Part shown: positions 1 to 5,955 of the stretch, one piece after another
Position numbering within the stretch: position 1 is the first letter of the stretch
How the letters are laid out: each line of letters starts with the position of its first letter
NCBI GenBank assembly: GCA_030597275.1
Contig: JAUVSB010000069.1
Location: 1-7,359, forward strand
Length of the DNA stretch: 7,359 nt
Origin: Gammaproteobacteria bacterium
GTDB taxonomy: Bacteria; Pseudomonadota; Gammaproteobacteria; BMS3Bbin11
Direction: 5' to 3'
Notes under the pieces: generated by a model
The model's input: only the letters and a program-made list of their open reading frames with translations
Told to the model about the DNA's origin: nothing
Database searches by the model: none
Made by a program: the position numbers and the translations under genes

Positions 1-874
1 CATCATCAATATGTGGCAAGCCAACAGATTTTTTTGTTAATTGAGGCAGGTGTGGAGCAAGGATGACGCAGCCGGTATGGCCCGTCCAGTGTGTTACATC
101 CAGTCCAGCATCAAATTCTGCCAGGAAAGGGTTGCCGCCATTGCCAAAAATAGATTCCACAAAATCCAGATTGCTGATCAGGTTGCCTGGGGCAAAAAAG
201 CGAATCTCCATGTTCTTTTCTACATCCTGCCCCGGTACTTCAGGACAGACGGCAGGACGTAACAGCAATGATATAAACATCTTTGCCGGATCATCAAGAT
301 TTGCTGTAAACGGTATTGTGAGCAACTCATCCGGTGGCGACAGCGCGGCTTTCAACAACATCGCGAAGGTGGCAATGGGTACCGCCTTTTTATCACCAGG
401 AATAGGCAAACCGCCCTCGGCGATATGAAAAGAACCCTCTGTTGTCCGCCGGTCGCTGGCAGGATTATGCAGCACCCCCTGCTTGACCCGGTAACTATTT
501 ACAATATCAGAGTGAAATTCATCTTCTCCTAGTGGAATTGATAACTCCCTCGACACACCATGACGATCAAGGACAAAAGTCATTCCAGGTAAACGTGGGA
601 TCTCCTCTATGGGAAAATCAGATAAATAGCGTTCAAGAAAAGACTGAATGCGCTGATCAGAAGGACAATAATAATCCGTCAACAGTCTATTTTTCTCGCG
701 ATAACTTTTTAATAAATCCTGCGCCGTGTGGAGAAACTCTTCATCATCGCCCGCAACAATGGGCTGACCTGAGGAGGCCAGCTTCAGATTGATATAAAGC
801 TGTAACTTCTGACGTTCTTTTTCGTCATTAATATCATTCGACTGTTTCAGGCCGATGGAACGTTCTAAATCCAT
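1..874 (-). CDS. Uncharacterised protein, N-terminal 291 residues (C-terminus beyond window)
   Basis: An uninterrupted reading frame runs from an ATG at 874-872 to the left edge, so the C-terminus is missing. The start is supported by a GGAGAG Shine-Dalgarno sequence five to seven bases upstream. The N-terminal 90 residues are charged and likely helical. A more distinctive stretch follows: HNPASDRRTTEGSFHIAEGG at about 136-155, then a GLPIPGDKKAVP segment, and THWTGHTGCVILAPHL near 261-276. No signal peptide or membrane segment is visible. I do not recognise a named domain. The motifs faintly recall large (about 1,000-residue or longer) uncharacterised bacterial proteins, but I cannot confirm that. 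It is the last visible gene of a leftward operon, 55 bases after the aspartic protease gene. No frameshift is seen. I am sure it is coding and do not know its function. Confidence 0.85.
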   Translation of the reverse strand, partial: MDLERSIGLKQSNDINDEKERQKLQLYINLKLASSGQPIVAGDDEEFLHTAQDLLKSYREKNRLLTDYYCPSDQRIQSFLERYLSDFPIEEIPRLPGMTFVLDRHGVSRELSIPLGEDEFHSDIVNSYRVKQGVLHNPASDRRTTEGSFHIAEGGLPIPGDKKAVPIATFAMLLKAALSPPDELLTIPFTANLDDPAKMFISLLLRPAVCPEVPGQDVEKNMEIRFFAPGNLISNLDFVESIFGNGGNPFLAEFDAGLDVTHWTGHTGCVILAPHLPQLTKKSVGLPHIDD

Positions 875-929
875 ATTCTCTCCAAAATATTCATTTTTTT
901 GTATATCGTCATTGTTAGCGCAGCAATCT

Positions 930-1460
930 TTATCTTTGAGGTACCTTTAATATCAATGTATCGCCACGTTGAGTAAATTCAATACGTTTAAGAACGCTCA
1001 TGCCAAGCAGGATTTCCTTGCCTTTCAAACCAGGATTAATACTGGCCCTGACATCTCGCACCTCTATCGGTCCGATTAAAACACTGTCGAGCATAGTAGA
1101 ATAAGCAGTCACCATTCCATTTGCCGTGTGGTAACGCTTTTCAGGACCTTTTCTAAGTAACAATTTTTCAGCCAGCCCTTCTGGTATTGCCACATCAGTG
1201 GCCCCCGTATCGAGCATAAACTGCACAGTCACGCCATTGATTTTACCATTACTTACATAGTGACCATAGCGATTCCGCTGCAGTACGACTTCAGTGTTAC
1301 CGCTTTCATCAATCCTGCTGTATACAGACTGATTCGGGTTTTGCTCTTTATCGAGGAAATAATTGAAATACACCATCAACATGGCAAAACCCAGCAACCA
1401 GGCTGAAAACATCATCCATTTGCCAATACGGCGATTACCCTGTTGTTCTGGATTATTCAT
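930..1460 (-). CDS. Membrane-anchored retropepsin-like aspartic protease (TIGR02281-type, clan AA)
   Basis: This 176-residue protein has one hydrophobic segment at about residues 15-35 after a short basic N-terminus, predicting an inner-membrane anchor with the rest in the periplasm. The catalytic motif is FMLDTGATDVAIP at 81-93, with Asp84 as the single catalytic aspartate. A flap-like stretch (YHTANGMVTAY, 110-120) and the hydrophobic ILLGMSVLKRIEF motif (150-162) complete the retropepsin-like fold. One Asp per chain implies an active homodimer, as known for this clan. Length and architecture match the bacterial clan AA family TIGR02281. Substrates of that family are generally unknown. The ATG overlaps the end of the upstream GIY-YIG gene by 8 bases, and no strong ribosome binding site precedes it, so translational coupling is likely. 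Confidence 0.88.
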   Translation of the reverse strand: MNNPEQQGNRRIGKWMMFSAWLLGFAMLMVYFNYFLDKEQNPNQSVYSRIDESGNTEVVLQRNRYGHYVSNGKINGVTVQFMLDTGATDVAIPEGLAEKLLLRKGPEKRYHTANGMVTAYSTMLDSVLIGPIEVRDVRASINPGLKGKEILLGMSVLKRIEFTQRGDTLILKVPQR

Positions 1461-1731
1461 ATAATGGACGGTTAGTCACGAGATTACGCTTTTGCTGCGG
1501 ACTCATCTTTTTAATCTGGATTTCACGTCGCAAAGCATCACCTTTTTCACTAAGGCTCTCGGTGTAAACAAGCTCTACCGGGCATCTCGAACGCGTATAC
1601 TTCGCTCCCTTGCCTTTGTTGTGCTGAGATATTCTGGCTTCAACATCAATGGCGATACCCGTATACAGACTGTTATCTGAACAACGTACAATATAGACAA
1701 ACCAGCTTTTAGCATCAGGATTCAGGCTCAA
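1453..1731 (-). CDS. GIY-YIG nuclease superfamily protein (YhbQ/UPF0213-like)
   Basis: A 92-residue single-domain protein with the GIY-YIG fold signature. VYI at 12-14 and YTG at 23-25 stand for the two name motifs. Arg33 and His37 lie in the next helix (EARISQHN), and Glu70 lies in LRREIQIKK, the expected metal-binding glutamate position. The KGAKYTRSRCPVELVY segment is typical of the small stand-alone YhbQ/UPF0213 group. Known GIY-YIG enzymes cut DNA, but small bacterial members are poorly characterised, so substrate and role are uncertain. The start is unusual. The reading frame has no ATG: TTG at 1731 overlaps the upstream stop as TTGA, but a GGAG lies only one base from it. That GGAG is 7 bases from an in-frame CTG at 1725, which may be the true start. 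The 3' end overlaps the protease gene by 8 bases. Confidence 0.9.
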   Translation of the reverse strand: MSLNPDAKSWFVYIVRCSDNSLYTGIAIDVEARISQHNKGKGAKYTRSRCPVELVYTESLSEKGDALRREIQIKKMSPQQKRNLVTNRPLYE

Positions 1732-2051
1732 TCTCCAGAAATCACATGCTCATTCATGTCACCGGTTATAGATAGATGTAACTCAGTGGTTCCAGGCATA
1801 CGATTCATGATGTAGGCAGACATCATAACGCCAGTTTTTTGATCATCATTGTTCAATGCAGTCAGTATTTTATCAGCGGCGATCTGGCAGCGTTGATTGT
1901 TGTCAGGGTTTTCAACCCAGAACTGGCTCATTTGCCAGCCTTTATTCATATCATTATCCAGAAAACTGAAGAAATCCTCTGCATCAGAGACAATATAATC
2001 TGGAACTTCAATTGGATAGGTTTGGTCTTCAAGAAAAACTTTAAGTATCAT
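1728..2051 (-). CDS. Uncharacterised 107-residue protein, first gene of the leftward operon
   Basis: A soluble, acidic protein of 107 residues without signal peptide or membrane segment. An N-terminal strand region (MILKVFLEDQTYPIEVPDYI) is followed by an acidic helix, then a motif that looks conserved, GWQMSQFWVENP (38-49), with RCQIAADKILTAL (54-66) after it. The C-terminal part contains a Met-rich stretch (MMSAYIMNRMPGT, 76-88). I do not recognise the family. It is accepted as a gene because of its coding character, its position 30 bases after a plausible promoter, and the 4-base overlap (TTGA) with the GIY-YIG gene. A weak GAAG precedes the ATG. It is transcribed divergently from the PKHD hydroxylase gene across a 62-bp gap. 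Confidence 0.8.
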   Translation of the reverse strand: MILKVFLEDQTYPIEVPDYIVSDAEDFFSFLDNDMNKGWQMSQFWVENPDNNQRCQIAADKILTALNNDDQKTGVMMSAYIMNRMPGTTELHLSITGDMNEHVISGD

Positions 2052-2088
2052 TAGGCTTCACTTTTTAATGGTTCAATAAATAAGAGTT

Positions 2089-2094
2089 ATTATA
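2089..2094 (-). promoter_or_regulatory. Probable sigma-70 -10 box for the leftward operon
   Basis: A perfect TATAAT lies on the minus strand in the 62-bp gap between two divergent genes, giving a predicted start of transcription about 30 bases before the ATG at 2051. No good -35 match is found 16-18 bases upstream, a position that would fall on the first codon of the opposite gene. The same AT-rich bases read as TATTAT on the plus strand and may also serve the hydroxylase gene, so the two promoters would overlap. Confidence 0.45.
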
Positions 2095-2113
2095 CAGGGA
2101 ACTTAACACGCCT

Positions 2114-2785
2114 ATGTTACTACGCATCAAGGGACTCATTCCATCAGACAAGCTGGCAATCGTCAGGGGAATTCTGGATTCAGCTGATTTTATCGATGGC
2201 AAACTCTCTGCTGGCAAAGAGGCTATCAAAGTAAAAAACAACGAAGAACTGCCACAGGACCACCCCGAAATGGCCAGGCTCAACAACATTGTCATGGGAC
2301 AACTGGTCAATCACCCTGTATATAAATATGGCGTCTTGCCACATCGCATCGCGGCCCCCTTCTATGCCCGTTACACCCCAGGAAAGCAGTATGGCAGCCA
2401 TGTCGATGATCCGATCATGGGTAGCGGCGACAAATATCGCACCGATGTCTCACTCACTGTATTCCTAAACGAACCCGAAGAATATGAGGGCGGCGAGCTG
2501 ACGATTTCGACCCAATACGGGGAAATCAGTAAAAAGCTTCCTGCTGGTGATGCCATACTTTACCCGTCTGGCAGTTTGCATAATGTAGTAGAAGTCACCA
2601 GCGGCTCACGACTCGTGGCTGTTACATGGGCACAAAGCATGATTCGTGACACTGGACAGCGCGAGTTGCTTTACAACCTGAGTCAGGCACGGGATGAACT
2701 TATTAAAAATGACCCCGAAGGATTGATCACCCAGAAAGTCAGCACCAGCTATATCAACCTGGTCAGAATGTGGGCAGATATATAA
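2114..2785 (+). CDS. ybiX: Fe(II)/2-oxoglutarate-dependent PKHD-type hydroxylase (PiuC/YbiX family)
   Basis: A complete 223-residue cytoplasmic dioxygenase, matching the family's usual length of about 225. The iron ligands are the HxD pair His96 and Asp98 (YGSHVDDP) and the distal His156 (SGSLHNV). Arg166, ten residues later, is the expected 2-oxoglutarate binder. The double-stranded beta-helix strands SLTVFLN (113-119) and GGELTI (126-131) are clear. Family members are prolyl-4-hydroxylase-like and in other bacteria often lie beside TonB siderophore receptors, but their substrates are mostly undefined. Here no receptor or other iron gene is adjacent. The start is fixed by the family's usual N-terminus; the only Shine-Dalgarno-like sequence (AGGGA, 2096-2100) is 13 bases away, unusually far, so initiation may be weak. 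No clear Fur box is seen upstream. The symbol is a family name, not a proven orthology. Confidence 0.92.
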   Translation: MLLRIKGLIPSDKLAIVRGILDSADFIDGKLSAGKEAIKVKNNEELPQDHPEMARLNNIVMGQLVNHPVYKYGVLPHRIAAPFYARYTPGKQYGSHVDDPIMGSGDKYRTDVSLTVFLNEPEEYEGGELTISTQYGEISKKLPAGDAILYPSGSLHNVVEVTSGSRLVAVTWAQSMIRDTGQRELLYNLSQARDELIKNDPEGLITQKVSTSYINLVRMWADI

Positions 2786-2791
2786 GGCAAT

Positions 2792-2818
2792 AAAAAGGCC
2801 GCTTAGTGCGACCTTTTT
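2792..2818. terminator. Bidirectional Rho-independent terminator between convergent genes
   Basis: AAAAAGGCCGC at 2792-2802 pairs with GCGACCTTTTT at 2808-2818 around a 5-base loop, with one C-A mismatch. A T-run ends the stem on both strands. It lies 6 bases after the hydroxylase stop and 23 bases beyond the end of the convergent 67-residue gene, so it can serve both. Confidence 0.85.
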
Positions 2819-2841
2819 CATCAATCACTGTTATCCAGCAA

Positions 2842-3045
2842 TTACCGCTCTGAACCACGCTCTTTATGAGCCTCGTTCATTACCTCTACAGCAAGGTCAT
2901 TGTAAGTATCAATGTAACCGTCGAGAAGATCACCTGATTCAGGGGTGTAGTAGGCTTTTGCATCAAAGCTATTTGCATGCTCATTCTCAATAAATTTCTT
3001 TTGCATATCCAGCAGCTGCTGAATTTTTTCCTGTTTAGTGCTCAT
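2842..3045 (-). CDS. Uncharacterised 67-residue soluble protein
   Basis: A small, highly charged protein with no cysteine, signal peptide or membrane segment. Residues 1-25 form a likely amphipathic helix (KIQQLLDMQKKFIENEH). A proline/glycine break with YYTPESGDLLDGY (32-44) follows, then a second helix (YNDLAVEVMNEAHKER). The ATG at 3045 is preceded by a strong GGAG eight bases upstream, which supports real translation. It appears monocistronic: the 214-bp gap upstream separates it from the Cas6-like gene, and the bidirectional terminator lies downstream. I do not recognise the family; a helical-hairpin protein-binding role is possible but speculative. Confidence 0.75.
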   Translation of the reverse strand: MSTKQEKIQQLLDMQKKFIENEHANSFDAKAYYTPESGDLLDGYIDTYNDLAVEVMNEAHKERGSER

Positions 3046-3151
3046 TTGATCTTCTCCAGTGAGTAATCAATTAATAATGTCGTAGCGGGAATATAGACAC
3101 TAAGTGTAATTTTATCCATATCCCAAACGGGCTAGCCAGAGTGACTCAATC

Positions 3152-3175
3152 CTGGCTTAATTTTAGTTAAGCCAG
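3152..3175. repeat. Perfect inverted repeat, 9-bp arms, in the 214-bp intergenic gap
   Basis: CTGGCTTAA at 3152-3160 and TTAAGCCAG at 3167-3175 are exact reverse complements around a 6-base spacer, TTTTAG. The site lies downstream of the Cas6-like gene and upstream of the 67-residue gene, both on the minus strand. No T-run follows the stem on the minus strand, so it is not a standard intrinsic terminator. It could be an RNA hairpin, a transcript 3'-end stabiliser or a protein-binding site. Two shorter palindromes lie in the same gap: GGCTAGCC at 3130-3137 and ACACTAAGTGT at 3097-3107. Confidence 0.6.
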
Positions 3176-3259
3176 TCAAATATAATCAAACTGTAATATT
3201 GTCGAATAGTTGGGTTCAATCGTCAATTAATCTGTTTGATCTAAGCATAAATAATACTG

Positions 3260-3940
3260 TCAGGACTCTTTGGCATGCTTGATGCCCTTATGTGGAACAA
3301 ACAGGCCGCAGCCCAATAACCGCCCTTCTCCAATTCCCGTTTCTTGTAGCCTGATGGCTTCCATCGGCTCCAGGTCTGCAACCAATAGGCTACGCGTAGT
3401 AATTTCCTTATCAGGCGTTATAAATGATTGAGTTTTCCCGCTTAGCAGTTTTCGTGGGGGTATATTTAGCTTCTTTAGTTCAGCTACTGCTTTTTGCAGA
3501 AACTCTTCATCGTCCATGTCCGCATCAGTCATTACGTAGCGTGAAAACTGGACCTCATAAAAGCTTAATAGTTTTACTGTGGCCTTCTTTATATTCAATG
3601 AGTTACCAGCAATAGTTAATTCTTTACCTTCTAGCTCTAATGCTTTTTCTACCGAATCTCCGGGGACACGAATCGTCATCTTTGAGCGGTGGCTAAGATG
3701 AATCAGTGCATCCGGTTCTTCAGGCCGGTTCCAGCCATTCATCGATTCGGCTCCATGAATTTGATGGATGCCAGTATTCGGATGATCAGCGAACCATGGC
3801 AATATTTCGGTGATCGCCTGGCTCAACTCCCAAATATGATCATTGGTCAGGCATTTACAATCGAGCTTAAAACTCAGATCAACAACATCTTCAGGAACTT
3901 TTAGCTTGTTCTCTTTATTGGCGTCTTCAGTCCAGTACAT
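3260..3940 (-). CDS. cas6: Cas6/Cmx6-like CRISPR RNA endonuclease family protein (type I-MYXAN variant), orphan
   Basis: This 226-residue protein resembles the Cas6 variant of Myxococcus-type CRISPR systems (TIGR02807, Cmx6). Visible landmarks are the first strand and helix DLSFKLDCKCLTNDHIWELS (21-40), the segment GIHQIHGAESMNGWNRPEEP (57-76), the basic strand HLSHRSKMTIRVP (81-93), and the C-terminal glycine-rich loop GIGEGRLLGCGLFVPHK (202-218). That loop is the family hallmark that contacts the RNA repeat. His35, at the start of helix 1, is a candidate catalytic base by analogy with other Cas6 enzymes; this is inferred. Cas6 normally cuts precursor CRISPR RNA within repeats. No repeat array and no other cas gene is present here; its only close partner is a 62-residue gene 32 bases upstream. 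It may therefore act on a distant array or on another RNA. A weak AGAG precedes the ATG by 7 bases. Confidence 0.82.
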   Translation of the reverse strand: MYWTEDANKENKLKVPEDVVDLSFKLDCKCLTNDHIWELSQAITEILPWFADHPNTGIHQIHGAESMNGWNRPEEPDALIHLSHRSKMTIRVPGDSVEKALELEGKELTIAGNSLNIKKATVKLLSFYEVQFSRYVMTDADMDDEEFLQKAVAELKKLNIPPRKLLSGKTQSFITPDKEITTRSLLVADLEPMEAIRLQETGIGEGRLLGCGLFVPHKGIKHAKES

Positions 3941-3972
3941 AGTTTATCTCTTTGCCAGGAGTGTTCACTGAA

Positions 3973-4161
3973 TCAGGCTCTTGATGTAAATGATGCTTCA
4001 AGCCGTTCTTCCCAGTTATCTGGGGTATCTTGAAAAGGAGGCTTAACATCCATTCTAAAGAACATTTCACCTTTACCACCGCCATTTTTGACCACAGCCA
4101 TTAATTCATCAAAAGACACCAATTCATGGTGCTGTAACAGTACTTCACTTAACCACAACAT
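3973..4161 (-). CDS. Uncharacterised 62-residue protein paired with the Cas6-like gene
   Basis: A small soluble protein with no cysteine. Residues 1-26 look helical (LWLSEVLLQHHELVSFDELM). A glycine-rich turn (NGGGKGE, 26-32), a strand and MDVKPPFQDTPDNWEERLE (37-55) follow. The Trp/Pro-rich C-terminal motif looks like a real conserved protein rather than chance. The ATG at 4161 has only a modest GGGAT upstream. The gene ends 32 bases before the Cas6-like start in the same direction, so the two are very likely cotranscribed. I do not recognise the family. The lack of cysteines rules out a classical DsrC-type sulfur carrier. It could be a partner or regulator of the Cas6-like protein, which is inferred from position only. 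Confidence 0.7.
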   Translation of the reverse strand: MLWLSEVLLQHHELVSFDELMAVVKNGGGKGEMFFRMDVKPPFQDTPDNWEERLEASFTSRA

Positions 4162-4194
4162 TCGACTATCCCATATCTTCTTTAATATTGGTCT

Positions 4195-4225
4195 ATTTTA
4201 AGCGATCTCAACTTGTTTATGACAA
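4195..4225 (-). promoter_or_regulatory. Weak candidate promoter for the 62-aa/Cas6-like pair
   Basis: On the minus strand TTGTCA (4225-4220) and TAAAAT (4200-4195) lie in the 127-bp gap upstream of the 62-residue gene. The spacer is 19 bases, longer than the ideal 17, so this is a tentative call. Otherwise the gap from 4162 to 4288 shows no gene and no clear terminator for the acidic-protein gene that ends at 4289. Confidence 0.22.
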
Positions 4226-4288
4226 AGAAAACAACCTGGATTGTGCGTTTATTTGTCTGGGATGGGAATAAACTCTAAGAATCAATCA

Positions 4289-4609
4289 CTACCGGCCGTT
4301 GATCTGACCTTTGTATTTGTCAAATTTTTCATCAAAGGACTTCATCATGACATCATGAGCCTGGCCACGATGCTGTTCCATCTCGCCCTGCTCAGCCGAA
4401 ACAGGTTCAGACTCACACTCAGACGATTCCTGATCATTTTCATTGCATCCTTCTGACGCATATTCTTCCTCATCCTGATTATCTGTCATTGTAGAATACT
4501 CAGCAGGATCAGGTAATTGATCTGGTGCGCTATTTACCAGTAGCTTTTGCCAGAGGATAGCGGCGACAGCCAAAGCCAGGAGAATTGAAATTATGGAAAA
4601 AGTACGCAT
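4289..4609 (-). CDS. Small acidic protein with N-terminal membrane anchor or signal
   Basis: A 106-residue protein. Residues 4-24 are strongly hydrophobic after a short basic N-terminus (MRTFS), fitting a membrane anchor or an uncleaved signal. The rest would be exported. It is extremely acidic and low in complexity between 43 and 80 (DNQDEEEY, ECESEP), with two cysteines at 55 and 65 that could pair. The last 25 residues turn mixed and helical (VMMKSFDEKFDKYKG). The ATG at 4609 has a good AAGGGA six bases upstream. It begins 53 bases after the carbonic anhydrase stop with no terminator between, so cotranscription is likely. I do not recognise a family. The acidic tract may bind cations or simply be a disordered linker. 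Confidence 0.68.
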   Translation of the reverse strand: MRTFSIISILLALAVAAILWQKLLVNSAPDQLPDPAEYSTMTDNQDEEEYASEGCNENDQESSECESEPVSAEQGEMEQHRGQAHDVMMKSFDEKFDKYKGQINGR

Positions 4610-4662
4610 GCAAAGTCCCTTAAGCTAATTTTAAAAAACAATAAACAAACTTACTGATGGCA

Positions 4663-5847
4663 CTAAAACGGCAAGTGAATCTCTTCCGCTCTTTCCATTA
4701 TATCTATGGCCATCTCCAGATCTAATTGATCAGGATTTTCTGTTGATTGCGCCTGCAGTTGTTCATAAAGTTCTGCCTGTTCCCAGGTCTGATGATTTCC
4801 ATCTTCATCCTGCACGTAAGCAGCCCAGGGAATAAATTTCGTCAGCGGGAACACCTGCCCTTCCTGCGGTGAAATATCAACATTCAATCCCGACATAAAC
4901 AAAATCTTTTTATTTTTGTATGCTGGTTCCTTAATGATGGTCCTGAAAGTGCGGTCAAATTCCACCTGGGTATTCACCTGCGCAGCGGCAAGTGCCGGCC
5001 ACTCTGATGAAACAATATACGACATGACGTCCAGAAGATTATTCTCCAGGTGATCACGCCCTTCCTGTTGATCACTGATATCACGTTTAAAATAGAACAG
5101 ATCAGGATTTAGTCGTCGTCCTATTGCCTCACCTGGGCCTGGCTTCCAGTCATAATCACCCAGGTAATCAAATAGTGCTGGCGATGCAGAAAAAGTTTTT
5201 GCCGTACTCCTGGATAATTCAGGAACCGGATTGCCATCAGCATCCAGTTGGATAATCTTATCTAATTTTAAAATTAGCCCCTGCTCTCGCTCGGCATGAA
5301 GCAGCAAGTTATCTATTACTACTTTATGCTGACCATCCTCCTGGTAAAGAAAAATATTTTCACGAGCAAACTCAAATTCACGCAAGTACCAGTCCAGTGC
5401 ACCACAGATTTTTCCGCAACTGGATGTCTCGCTGGCATCTTCTGTCTGTAATCTCCGGTAAACCCCAAAACGGCCATTTTCTGGATCATAACCGACATGG
5501 CTGGCTTGAATAATAACCAGATCTTTACCGTGATGCGCATGCGGGGCGTGCCTGTCGGTAGCAACGATGCCACCAACTCGACCGTGATTAAAGGGGAAAG
5601 AGCCAAAGTGTTTAGCAATCAGAATGATCGGGTAACCCTGACTTTCATCAGAACAGAAAGCACGGGATGGCATAATCTTGCCACGTTCAAAACCTAGTGA
5701 TTTGGCGAGGTTATAAGCAAGCGGAATGAATCGACTATAACGAATAGCCATATCTGACATCTGGTAAGCACCCAGGAAGTTCGTGATTATACCGCTCGAT
5801 CCATACATCGTTGTATTCCACCCATTTAATTTCAATATGTGAAGCAA
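4663..5847 (-). CDS. LCIB/C-type beta-carbonic anhydrase domain protein
   Basis: A 394-residue cytoplasmic protein, with no signal or membrane segment, whose N-terminal half matches the limiting-CO2-inducible B/C family, a divergent beta-carbonic anhydrase group that interconverts CO2 and bicarbonate. Residues 61-150 carry the expected active site: SRAFCSDES with Cys65 and Asp67, HFGSFPFNHGRVGG with Arg90, ASHVGYD with His117, and SSCGKICGA with Cys144 or Cys148. Cys-His-Cys would bind zinc and Asp-Arg would form the dyad. The extra 240 C-terminal residues are not recognised. The frame starts at TTG 5847 without a Shine-Dalgarno sequence; an ATG at 5808 (381 residues) with a weak GGGTGG nine bases upstream is an equal or better start. 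It is transcribed divergently from nhaD and followed by a small acidic membrane protein gene. Members of the family vary in measured activity, so catalysis here is inferred. Confidence 0.85.
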   Translation of the reverse strand: MLHILKLNGWNTTMYGSSGIITNFLGAYQMSDMAIRYSRFIPLAYNLAKSLGFERGKIMPSRAFCSDESQGYPIILIAKHFGSFPFNHGRVGGIVATDRHAPHAHHGKDLVIIQASHVGYDPENGRFGVYRRLQTEDASETSSCGKICGALDWYLREFEFARENIFLYQEDGQHKVVIDNLLLHAEREQGLILKLDKIIQLDADGNPVPELSRSTAKTFSASPALFDYLGDYDWKPGPGEAIGRRLNPDLFYFKRDISDQQEGRDHLENNLLDVMSYIVSSEWPALAAAQVNTQVEFDRTFRTIIKEPAYKNKKILFMSGLNVDISPQEGQVFPLTKFIPWAAYVQDEDGNHQTWEQAELYEQLQAQSTENPDQLDLEMAIDIMERAEEIHLPF

Positions 5848-5955
5848 TATTAGTTGATAGGGGCTGATTATGCGAGGGGTACAACAAACCTCAGGTTAAG
5901 CCTCTTCGTTACCCTCAGCATCACTCAAAATCTTACGAACATGCAGCAAGCTATC

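Noticed and set aside
63..428. Plus-strand open frame of 121 codons at the left end
   Set aside because: It lies opposite the minus-strand 291-codon gene, which has a good ribosome site and protein-like motifs; the plus-strand translation is Ser/Pro/Asn-rich and looks like a shadow.
3152..3175. Intrinsic terminator for the Cas6-like gene
   Set aside because: The stem is perfect but no T-run follows it on the minus strand, so it was listed as an inverted repeat only.
3046..3259. Possible CRISPR array next to the Cas6-like gene
   Set aside because: The gap contains inverted repeats but no regularly spaced direct repeats; none were seen elsewhere in the window.
3973..4161. 62-residue protein as a DsrC-like sulfur carrier
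   Set aside because: It contains no cysteine, and the C-terminal cysteine arm that defines DsrC function is absent.
5319..5618. Minus-strand 99-codon frame inside the carbonic anhydrase gene
   Set aside because: It overlaps the zinc-site region of the LCIB-type gene in another frame and shows no domain.
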